Source: JBBREP01 sp963716525 (GTDB lineage: Bacteria > Actinomycetota > Acidimicrobiia > IMCC26256 > PALSA-610). From it: a stretch of DNA of 64,000 nt. The position numbers and the translations under genes were made by a program. Positions within the stretch are counted from its first letter, which is position 1; each line of letters opens with the position of its first letter. Under the pieces are notes generated by a model. The model had not been told where the DNA came from. It saw only the letters and a program-made list of their open reading frames with translations, and ran no database searches. Positions 10,628 through 18,921 of the stretch are shown piece by piece. Location of the stretch: NCBI GenBank assembly GCA_963716525.1, contig OY970315.1, positions 2,852,001-2,916,000 on the forward strand. Reading direction: 5' to 3'.

Positions 10628-11797
10628 ATGACCTACGACATGGCCGAGGCGACCGACTTCTTCCACGGCCAGCCGTACGCGATGTGGGCCGACGAGCGCG
10701 AGCACGCGCCCGTGCTCGAGATCGGCATGTTCGGCGACGGCGACGGATGCCAGATCATCGATTGGCGGCACGCCGAAGCGGTGCTGCGCGACCCGGTGAC
10801 GTTCTCGTCGTCGATCAACATGCAGCACATCGGCCAGTTCATGGGTGAGCTCATCGTCGGTCTTGACGGCGAGGAGCACCGCACCTACAGGAACCTGGTC
10901 GCCAAGGCGTTCCGCCAGAGCCAGCTCGAGAAGTGGGACGGCACGCTCGTGCGCCCCATGATCCACGAACTCGTCGACGCGATCGAGCCGCTCGGGCGGG
11001 CCGAGCTCGTCGCCGACGTCACGCAGAAGTACCCGGTGCGTGTGATCTGCGGCATCGTCGGCGTACCGCTCGAGGATGCCGAACAGTTCGCGCAGTGGGC
11101 GATCGAGATCAACACCGGCCCGCTCGACCCGCCCAAGGGACTCGCTGCGAAGCAGGCGATGACCGACTACCTGCAACCGCTGATCGACGCGCGCCGCAAG
11201 GAACCCACGGGCGACTTCCTGTCCGACCTCGTGAACGCAGAGGTCGACGGCGAGCGGCTGCGCGACGAGCGACTCTGGGGATTCCTGCGCCTGCTTCTCC
11301 CCGCCGGCGCCGAGACCACCTACCGCGTGCTCGGAAGCGCGCTGTACGCGCTGCTCACGCATCCCGACGTGATGCGTCGCGTCCAGGCCGATCGTTCGCT
11401 CGTCCCCGCGGTGGTCGAGGAGACGTTGCGCTGGGAGACGTCGGTCACGATGGTGAGCCGCGTGGCGACGCGCGACACCGAGGTGGGCGGCTGCCCGATC
11501 CACAAGGGCGAGCCGGTCGGTGTGGTCACCGGCGCCGCGAACCGCGACGGCCGCCGATTCGAACGACCCGAGGAGTTCGACGTCGACCGCCCCGCGGCGC
11601 TGCACCTCGCGTTCGGCACGGGTCCGCACCAGTGCCTCGGGATGCATCTCGCTCGGCTCGAGCTCGGGGCCGCGCTGGAGGTGATCCTCGGTCGCCTGCC
11701 CAACCTGCGCCTCGACCCGGACGACGCGGGCCCGGCGCCCAAGGTCGAGGGCTTCGCGTTCCGGGGACCGAATCGCCTGCCGGTCGTGTTCGGCTGA
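10628..11797 (+). CDS. Cytochrome P450
   Basis: A 389-residue class I bacterial P450. The oxygen-binding I-helix motif is AGAETT (226-231), the K-helix ExxR is EETLR (264-268), and the haem loop is FGTGPHQCLGMHLARLE with the proximal Cys at 336. The start ATG at 10628 follows AAGAGG; upstream in-frame starts exist at 10601 and 10604. No ferredoxin or reductase gene is adjacent. Conservons in Streptomyces often include a P450, and one follows here about 1 kb beyond the conservon but in the opposite direction. The substrate is unknown; hydroxylation of a lipid or steroid would fit the neighbourhood. Confidence 0.94.
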   Translation: MTYDMAEATDFFHGQPYAMWADEREHAPVLEIGMFGDGDGCQIIDWRHAEAVLRDPVTFSSSINMQHIGQFMGELIVGLDGEEHRTYRNLVAKAFRQSQLEKWDGTLVRPMIHELVDAIEPLGRAELVADVTQKYPVRVICGIVGVPLEDAEQFAQWAIEINTGPLDPPKGLAAKQAMTDYLQPLIDARRKEPTGDFLSDLVNAEVDGERLRDERLWGFLRLLLPAGAETTYRVLGSALYALLTHPDVMRRVQADRSLVPAVVEETLRWETSVTMVSRVATRDTEVGGCPIHKGEPVGVVTGAANRDGRRFERPEEFDVDRPAALHLAFGTGPHQCLGMHLARLELGAALEVILGRLPNLRLDPDDAGPAPKVEGFAFRGPNRLPVVFG

Positions 11798-11855
11798 AGC
11801 CTTCCGTTCAGATTTGTGCGTTCGTTGCCGATGAGAATTCGGCAAGGAGCATCTG

Positions 11856-12065
11856 ATGCGTGGAGACGAGTCGCAGGACGGGCGGGCGTCCTTCGGGCGC
11901 GTGCTGGAGAGCCTCGACGCGATCGTTGCCCGCCACCCTGCGGGGAGCGCCCGGAGCGAGGGCGAGGCGGCGGAGCAGCCCCACGCGCTCCCGGACAACG
12001 TCGTCGACCTCCGGGCTCGCCTGGCGATGGCCCGCACGGGCTCCATCCCGGACGACGCGGCCTGA
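11856..12065 (+). CDS. Small hydrophilic protein, unknown
   Basis: A 69-residue soluble protein starting MRGDESQDGRASFG. A good ribosome binding site (AAGGAG at 11844-11849, six bases before the ATG) supports it. It contains FGRVLESLDAIVARHPAG and ends with a helix VVDLRARLAMART. There is no known family I can name. It sits 58 bp after the P450 on the same strand and may be co-transcribed with it. Confidence 0.6.
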   Translation: MRGDESQDGRASFGRVLESLDAIVARHPAGSARSEGEAAEQPHALPDNVVDLRARLAMARTGSIPDDAA

Positions 12066-12070
12066 CGACA

Positions 12071-12089
12071 ACTCCTGCCGCGCGGGAGT
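12071..12089. terminator. Possible convergent terminator hairpin
   Basis: An imperfect hairpin (ACTCC...GGGAGT with a GC-rich inner stem) lies between the convergent small protein gene and the metallo-beta-lactamase gene. There is no clear T tract. Confidence 0.35.
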
Positions 12090-12805
12090 CAGCCGAACAT
12101 CGTCATCCACTGCGGCAGGGTCTGGAAGCGGAAGACGTAGTTGCGGGCGCGCACGTCGGCGAGTGGCGCGTGCGGCTCCGCCGAGTAGCGATGACCCGGG
12201 TAGAGCACGGTGTCGTCGGGCAACGTCGCGAGGCGATGGTGTACCGAGTCGTACAGCTGCTCGGCGTCGCCGCCGGGGAGATCGGTGCGGCCGCACCCGT
12301 CGAGGAACAGCGTGTCGCCCGACACGAGGCGCCCGTCGACGAGAAAGCATTGTGACCCGGGGGTGTGACCCGGTGTGTGCAGCAGCGTGATCGGGATGGC
12401 GCCCACATCCAGCACGTCGCCGTCGCCATGCTCCACGATGTCGCTCATCGCGATGTCGGTGACGCGGTGCACGCCGAAGCTCTCCTCGCGCTGGCAATGC
12501 ACCTTCACCGGGATGCCCCGTTCGAGCAGATCGCGGACCCCTTCGATGGCGTAGCTCATCATCGAGCCGCCGACGTGGTCGGGGTGATAGTGCGTGGCGA
12601 GCACTCCGGTGAGCCGCATCCCGTCGGCGTCGAGCGCCGCGAGGAGATCGTCGATGCCGTACGCAGGGTCGATCGCGACCGCGTCACCCGTTTCGCGGTC
12701 GCCGATCAGGTAGCAGAAGTTCACCATCTGCTGCGCGAGGACGTCGCCGCGCGCGAAGTCGCGTCCGGAGAGCATCTGCTTGAAGTAGAGGCGGTCGCCG
12801 TCCAT
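12089..12805 (-). CDS. Metallo-beta-lactamase fold hydrolase (glyoxalase II/persulfide dioxygenase-like)
   Basis: A 238-residue MBL-fold enzyme. The metal ligands are in THYHPDHVGG (HxHxDH), HTPGHTPGS, SGDTLFLDGCGRTD and YPGHRY. This arrangement, with the Cys-Gly-Arg-Thr-Asp after the SGDTLF loop, resembles glyoxalase II and persulfide dioxygenase subgroups. The start ATG at 12805 gives MDGDRLYFKQMLSGRDF. It follows the conservon GTPase gene by 32 bp on the same strand and may be expressed with it. The substrate cannot be set from sequence. Confidence 0.88.
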   Translation of the reverse strand: MDGDRLYFKQMLSGRDFARGDVLAQQMVNFCYLIGDRETGDAVAIDPAYGIDDLLAALDADGMRLTGVLATHYHPDHVGGSMMSYAIEGVRDLLERGIPVKVHCQREESFGVHRVTDIAMSDIVEHGDGDVLDVGAIPITLLHTPGHTPGSQCFLVDGRLVSGDTLFLDGCGRTDLPGGDAEQLYDSVHHRLATLPDDTVLYPGHRYSAEPHAPLADVRARNYVFRFQTLPQWMTMFG

Positions 12806-12837
12806 AGATGCCGCGGACGATACCCCGCTCCGACGGC

Positions 12838-13422
12838 TCAGCCTCCGGCGCGGGCGAGCACGACCTCGAGCAGGCTGATGAGCGAGTCCTTCACCGATTC
12901 GCGCGTGCGCGCATCGCATTCCACGATCGGGATGGACGCGTCGATGTCGAGCGCGGCCCGTACCTCGTCGAGCGGGTGGAACCGGTTGTCGTCGAAGCGG
13001 TTGACCGCCACGATGAACGGCAGGCCGAGGTGCTCGAAGTAGTCGACGGCCGGGAAACAGTCGTCGAGCCGGCGGGTGTCGACGAGCACGACGGCGCCGA
13101 GCGCGCCCACCGCAAGGTCGTCCCACATGAAGCCGAAGCGGTCCTGGCCCGGCGTGCCGAACAGGTAGAGCACCAGCCCCTCGTCGATCGTGATGCGGCC
13201 GAAGTCCATCGCGACCGTTGTGGTGGTCTTGCCGCGCACGAGACTGCGGTCGTCCACGTCGGACGACACGGTCGTCATCGCGGCTTCGGTGGTGAGGGGC
13301 GTGATCTCGGAGATCGCGCCGACGAACGTGGTCTTGCCGACGCCGAACCCGCCGGCGACGACCATCTTGACCGGAATCGGCGCGGTCCGTACCGCCTCGG
13401 CTTCAGAGGGCGCGTACACCAT
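12838..13422 (-). CDS. Conservon small GTPase (CvnD-like)
   Basis: A 194-residue Ras-like ATP/GTP-binding protein. The P-loop is VVAGGFGVGKTT, the switch/Walker B region is VAMDFGRI and LFGTPGQDRFGFMW, and the specificity motif is NRFD. The family partners with roadblock and DUF742 proteins and a membrane sensor kinase in actinobacteria, acting as a heterotrimeric G-protein-like complex. It overlaps the upstream DUF742 gene by 20 bp and is the last of four conservon genes. Confidence 0.94.
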   Translation of the reverse strand: MVYAPSEAEAVRTAPIPVKMVVAGGFGVGKTTFVGAISEITPLTTEAAMTTVSSDVDDRSLVRGKTTTTVAMDFGRITIDEGLVLYLFGTPGQDRFGFMWDDLAVGALGAVVLVDTRRLDDCFPAVDYFEHLGLPFIVAVNRFDDNRFHPLDEVRAALDIDASIPIVECDARTRESVKDSLISLLEVVLARAGG

Positions 13423-13843
13423 CGATCAACCTTCTGATCATTGCAGCGTCGGAACGCACGTCGGATGGACCATCGGAACAGCTCACGAACCCTTCGGCGC
13501 GCAGGTCGGTGACGAGCACCCGGGATACGCCGAGCGGCAGTCCGAGCTTCGCGGAGATCTCCGCGACGGACATCGGCTGCTCGCAGAGATCGAGGATGCC
13601 GGCCCGCTCGAACTGCTGTACCGGCCGAGCCTCGGCACCGAAGCGCGACGTTCGCACCTGGGTCTCGATGCGGATGTCGCGGCTCGCGCTGACCCGACCG
13701 CGGGTGATGAAGTACGGGCGGATGCTGTCGTCGCCGCTCGTCGGGACGGACTCCGATTGCTCGTCGTGTGCCGCGGCGGCAGGCGCGCCGGTCGGCGCGG
13801 CACGGCCCATGAACGGGCGGACGAACTCGTGTTCGTCGCTCAT
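13403..13843 (-). CDS. DUF742 protein (CvnC-like)
   Basis: A 146-residue protein with the DUF742 signature: VRPFMGR near the N-terminus, SIRPYFITRGR, then a winged-helix segment (ILDLCEQPMSVAEISAKLGLPLGVSRVLV and DLRAEGFV). The real start is the ATG at 13843, which overlaps the roadblock stop; longer frames upstream are not family sequence. It is the third conservon gene. The family is thought to link the roadblock subunit and the GTPase. Confidence 0.92.
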   Translation of the reverse strand: MSDEHEFVRPFMGRAAPTGAPAAAAHDEQSESVPTSGDDSIRPYFITRGRVSASRDIRIETQVRTSRFGAEARPVQQFERAGILDLCEQPMSVAEISAKLGLPLGVSRVLVTDLRAEGFVSCSDGPSDVRSDAAMIRRLIDGVRAL

Positions 13844-14274
13844 GCAGGAAGCGCGCTCTTCAACTCGGCGATCAGCGTGGGTGTGAGCATCGTGCCGAAG
13901 CGATCGACGAGCAGCGTCATCTCGTACGCGATGAGCCCGATGTCGCACGAAGGGTCGGCCAGCACGCCGAGCGAGGAGCCACCGCCGATCGACGACACGA
14001 ACAGGAAACCGTTGTGCATGTCGACGATGATCTGGTTCACGCCGCCGAGCTCGAGCACGCGAGCCGCGCCGTCGGACAGGCTCGTGAGCCCGGAGACGAT
14101 CGCGGCGAGCTGGTCGGCCGCGGCGCGATCGAGCGTCGACGACGCCGCCATGAGCAGCCCGTCGGACGACACGCAGATCGCATGGTCGACGCCGGTCGTG
14201 TCGCGCACGAGCTGAGCGAGCATCCAGTTGACGTTCTGTGCCTCGTCACTGAGCGCCGGTGCGATGAACGACAT
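13840..14274 (-). CDS. Roadblock/LC7 protein (CvnB-like)
   Basis: A 144-residue roadblock/LC7 domain protein: WMLAQLVRDTTGVDHAICVSS, GLTSLSDGAARVLELGG and HNGFLFVSSIGGGSSLGV. These act as GTPase regulators, similar to MglB. It overlaps the kinase stop and the DUF742 start with ATGA junctions, so the four proteins are made in a coupled way. Confidence 0.94.
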   Translation of the reverse strand: MSFIAPALSDEAQNVNWMLAQLVRDTTGVDHAICVSSDGLLMAASSTLDRAAADQLAAIVSGLTSLSDGAARVLELGGVNQIIVDMHNGFLFVSSIGGGSSLGVLADPSCDIGLIAYEMTLLVDRFGTMLTPTLIAELKSALPA

Positions 14275-16935
14275 CAGGACTCCTCTCCGTCGTGGCTCGT
14301 CCGGTCGTCGGACCGGCCGCGCTGCACGCCGGCGCGGAAGCGGTTGAGCGAGTTCCGCACGTCCTGGGCGCTACGCGCGCGCTTCTCGGCCGGTTGCTCC
14401 GATTGGGTCGCCGGGCCGGTGTCGGGCAGGTGAGCCCCTCGCACCCGCTTCGGCAGCAGCTCCGGCGCTTCGGTCGGCGCGTCGATCACCGCGGTCACGA
14501 GCGCCGTGTCCGACGCGACCGGCTGGGCCTCCCGCGGATGCGGCGGTTCGCCGGCCACGGGTTCCGCGACGGACTCGTGCTGTTCCCATTCCGCGGGCCA
14601 CCACGTGTCGCTCGGCACCGGTGCAGGCTCGGCCTCCGGTGCCGCGGGCTGCTCGACCGCGGCGGCGGCTGTCGCCGGCTCGGCCGGCTCGCTCGCTTCG
14701 GCCGGCTCGCTCGCTTCGGCCGGCTGCGATCCGCGCGGCGGGCCGAAGGAGTACGCGTCGAGCGCGCTCGAGCGCGAAGCTCGGCGCCTCGGGTTCCGGT
14801 TCGGGCTCGAAGTGCGCGACGGGTTCGGGTTCGGGCTCGTAGTGCGCGACGGGCTCGGGTTCGGGTTCGGGCTCGTAGTCCGCGACGGGCTCGGGCTCGG
14901 GTTCGGGTTCGTAGTGCGCGACGGGTTCGGGTTCGGGCTCGTGGTGCGCGACGGGCCCGGGTTCGGGTGCGGGCTCGAAGTCCGCGACCGGCTCGGGCTC
15001 GAAGTGCGCGACCGGCCCGGGTTCGGGTGCGGGCTCGTGGTGTGCGACCGGCTCGGGTTCGGGCTCGAACTCGTACACCGGGATCGCCTCGATCTCGACC
15101 TCGGCGTCAGCCTCGGCCTCGACCTCAGCCTCGGCCTCGGCCTCGACCTCGGGCTCACCCACGCCGGCGGCCGGCGCGCGTTCGGCGATGTCGTCGACGC
15201 CGGCGGCGGGCGCGGGCGCGTCGATGACGGCGTCGACGTTCGCCACGGCCGGCTCGTCGACGGGCCGTTCGACGGGCCGTTCGACTGGGCGCTCCACGGG
15301 ACGCTCGACCGGACGGGCACTGCCGGCGTCGCTCTCCTGCACCAGCGCCTCGAACGCGAGCTGCTCCACCTCGGAGCGGATCGGCTCGACGATCGTCGGA
15401 TCCTGCAAGAGACGCGCCGGCACGAGCACCTTCGCGGTGACGCCACCGTTCGGCGTGTCGACGAGGAACACCGAGATCCCGTGGCGGTGGGCCAGGCGCC
15501 CGACGACGTACAGGCCGAGCACCTTCGACGGTGCCCGATCGAGACGCGTCACCTGCGAGATCCGGCGATTGGCCTCGAGCAGCATCTCGGAGTCCATACC
15601 GATCCCGTGGTCGACGATCGTCAGCAGGTAGCCGTCGTGCGAGATGTGGCCGATGACCTCGATCGTGGAGTCGGGCGGCGAGAACATCGCGGCGTTCTCC
15701 AGCAGCTCGGCGAGCATGTGCGCGGCGTCCATGACCACGGTGCCCTTGAGCGACGCCCGCTCGATGTCGCCGAACTCGACACGGCTGTAGTCCTCGATCT
15801 CCGACAGTGCGGCCCGCACCGCGTCACCGACGGCCATCGGCTGGTGCACCTTGCGGCTCGGCTCGGAGCCGGCGAGCACGAGCAGCGATTCGGCGTTGCG
15901 CCGCATGCGCGTGGCGAGGTGGTCGAGCCGGAACAGGTCGGCGAGCAACTCGTCGTCGGTCTGTTCCCGCTCGAGCTCGGTGATGAACGCCAGCTGGCGA
16001 GTGAGCAGGCCCTGGTTGCGGCGGCCCAGGCTCACGAAGACGTCCGACACGTTGCGGCGCACGACGGCTTGCTCGGTGGCGAGGCGCACCGCGGTGTCCT
16101 GCATCGTGGTGAGCGCGGCGGCGAGCTCGGCGAGCTCGTCCTGGCTCGACGACGTGATCGGGGGCAGCGACGGGAGCTCCTCGTTCTCACGCAGCGAATC
16201 GATGCGCAGCACGAGGTCGGGAAGCTCGGCGGTCGCGATCTCGTGCGCCTGGTCGCGGATGCGCTCGATCGACCGGGTGATCGCCCGGGCGATGAGGATC
16301 CCGAGCAGCATCGCCAGCGCGAGGATGCCCAGGAAGAGCGATGCGAGCGTGAGCGTGCGATGCGACACGAACTTGTCCGCCGACTGCTCGGCGCGGTGCT
16401 CCCGCAGTTGCGCGAGCGTCACCGTGCGGTTGATCGCGGTGCGGTGCCTCGCGTACGCGTCGGCCATCGAGGTCTCGAGCACGTTGCGGGCTGCAGTGGT
16501 GTCGCCGCGCAGGATCTCGGTCTCGAACTTCGACAGGGCGATCTTGTAGAACTGATGGCCGGCCTGGTACGCGTCGCCGATGAACGCGCTGCGCAGCGCA
16601 CTGTCGCTCGGCGAGGTCAGCACGCTCCTCCAATACCAGTGGCTGTCCTCGAACGCCTTGCGGATGCCGTCGAACTGCTGCATGAGCGCGTCGCGCGCGT
16701 GGCCGTCCGCGCCGAGCATCTGGTAGGCCACGAGGTAGCCCTCGAGCACGTTGTCGGGCGGCGGCATCACGTCGGCGATGAGGTTCTGCGACGTCTTGAT
16801 GCTGTCGTAGCGCGGTCCGAGGACCTTGGTGTCCTGGAGCGTTGTCCATCCGAGCACGCCGGTCGCCACGAGGGCGACGAGCGGGACGGCGACGAGCACC
16901 GCCAGCTTTGTTCGGATGCGAAGGCGCCCGAGCAT
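14274..16935 (-). CDS. Conservon sensor histidine kinase (CvnA-like), frame interrupted near 14770
   Basis: About 887 residues. TM1 is at residues 9-31, an extracytoplasmic helical sensor follows to about 215, and TM2 (LASLFLGILALAMLLGIL) leads to a HAMP-like linker. The helical dimer segment carries LFRLDHLATRMRRN, and the ATPase domain carries ELLENAAMF, DHGIGM and GLYVVGRLAHRHG. A long disordered tail with Glu-Pro repeats follows. The frame breaks at about 14770 (GAGCGCGCTCGAC); adding GC gives FALERALDAYSFGPP and the tail then ends with RSAQDVRNSLNRF, the conserved CvnA C-terminus. Start ATG 16935 has AAGGAG five bases upstream. The stop overlaps the roadblock start. Confidence 0.9.
14795..15140 (-). 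repeat. Glu-Pro-rich repeats in the kinase tail
   Basis: Irregular repeats of short units such as EPEPEPVAHY, EPAPEPGPVAHH and EAEAEVEAEA, encoded by near-identical codons, form a long acidic low-complexity tail between the ATPase domain and the conserved C-terminus of the sensor kinase. A second set nearby (15256-15315) repeats PVER four to five times. Confidence 0.85.
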
Positions 16936-17135
16936 GGGGACTCCTTGTGCGATTGTGCGAGCGTGGCGGGCCACGGGCGCGCCCGACCTCCTTGGATATC
17001 GGCGCCCCGGCGGGCGAGTTGAGACGGCCGGCGCCGGCCGCCGGGCCCTTGTCGGGCCGTGCGGGGAGTCACAACACCCGAACGAGAGCGCCCGCGCTGT
17101 GTTCAGCACGCACGTTGTCCTGTCGATGAGGTGTT

Positions 17136-18891
17136 GTGGAGGACTCGACGTCCGACCCTCGTGCGATGCTGCGCGAGATCCGTGTGGACGGCGCGCCCCC
17201 GATCGAGCTCGATCCCGGTGTGAATGTGCTCGTGACGGGCGGCGCCGAGCAGGCGCGCGCCCGCGAAATCGTCGAGGCCTGCCGATCGACGCCGGCCGAG
17301 TGGCTGGGCGGCGACCGGTCGGGCATGCACCTCGGCAGCTCGTCGCTGCCGCGCATCACGCGTAGCGAGCTCGAGCTGCGCGGCGCCCGCATCGAACGGG
17401 CGCGTGGGCACCGAGCGCAGCGGGCACGGCGCGTCGACACCCAGGGCGGCGAGGACCGGGCGGCGAGCTTGCGGGCCCGCGTGGACGACCTCGATGCACA
17501 GGCCGACGCGCTCAGCACCCGACCTCGTCGAGGCGCGCGAGCGGCTCGGCCGCGAATCCGACCTGCGCGATCGCATCGGCGTCGCGTGCGACCTCGTCGA
17601 GTTCGCGATGCTCGACGACGACGAGTACGAGTCGCGCGTCGACGAGCACCCGTTCGAACGACTCGCGCTCGACTGGGAGCTGTTCGTCGCGAACCGCGCC
17701 GGCTCGGTCGCACGCAACCGCGAGGCCGTCGCCTCCGCGCGGCGCGCGGTCGACGCCGTCACGGCGCGCAAGGCGCTCAGCAGCTCGATCGGCACGATCG
17801 ATGCCGCCACGATGGACACGATCCAGCAGGCGCACGAGCGCCACCAGCGCGCGATCCATGCTCTCGAGACCGCACGGCGAACCCAGCGCCAGGAGCGTGC
17901 CCACGACCTCGAAGAAGCCGCAGCCGCGGAGCGTGAGGCACTCGAGACGGCCGGGCTCAGCTCATATTCCGACTTTCTCATGCTGCGCGTGCGTTCGCCG
18001 CGGCACGACCCTGGCGACGACCGCATCGCGGCGGATCTCGAGGCGGCCCAGCAGGCACTGCACGAGGCGACCGAGGTCGCGCGCGAGGCGCTCGCCGACA
18101 ACGAGGTCGAGGAGATCGACCTGCGGGCCCGCGCCGCGACCCTGCTCGGCCGGCTCCCCAAGCCCGATGTCGCGGCCGACCTCCGCGAGGCGGAAGCCGC
18201 GGCGCGCGCGGCCCCGCCGGTGGAGACGCCGACCGCGCTCGTGGAGCTTGCGGCGCTCTGCCGGCAGGCCGACCTCGACCTCGGACCGGATCCGGTGGCG
18301 ACCGCCCGGATCTGGCTGCGCCAGCCGTCGGAGTACGCCCAGACCGTCGCCCGCATCGAAGGCGAGCTCGCCGACCTGGACCGCACGCGCCGCGAAGCAC
18401 TGGCCGAGATCGAAGCGATCGAGGCGCCCGACGCGCCCACGGATGCGGACGCCGACGGAGTGCAGAGCGTGGCCGGCGCGATCCGGGGGCTGTTGTCGCG
18501 CGGCGCCCTCGTGCCGAACACCACCCGCTCGGTCGACATCGACCCGCCGATCGTCGGTGGGCTCCGTGATGCCGTCGCCGCCGTGGACCGCGACGGGCGC
18601 AGCGACATGCCGCTGCTGATCGAACACCCGTGGGAGGGCGAGCCCGACGCGATCGTGGGGCGAATGCTCTCGGTGTTCCGTGAGGCGGCGCGCACCCACC
18701 AGGTGATCGTGATCGCGGCGCGCCGCTACCGCCGGCCGATCGCGGGCGTGCACTGGATCGACATGGACTTCCCCGCCGAGGATCCGCCGGAGGCCGAGCC
18801 CGACACCGCGGCCGATCCCGGGGCCGAGCCGGACGCCGAGCCGGACGCCGCGGCCGGGCCGTACCGCCGCTGGGCCGGTTCCCTCGGCTGA
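17136..18891 (+). CDS. SMC-like coiled-coil protein, frame interrupted near 17515
   Basis: About 585 residues with no family I recognise. The N-terminus (LREIRVDGAPPIELDPGVNVLVTGG) looks like the first strands of a RecF/SMC ATPase head, but the P-loop is missing its Lys. A long Ala/Glu/Arg-rich coiled coil fills about residues 110-400. Near the end, DMPLLIEHPWEGEPDAIVG and VIVIAARRYR sit where a Walker B/D-loop would be. The reading frame changes at about 17515; adding GC in CAGCACCC gives ADALSAPDLVEAR. The start may be GTG 17136 or ATG 17166. It is divergent from the conservon with 200 bp between, so shared regulation is possible. It may be a degenerate SMC-type ATPase. Confidence 0.7.
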
Positions 18892-18921
18892 ACCGGCGGC
18901 GTGCGGCGCGAGACTCGCGCC

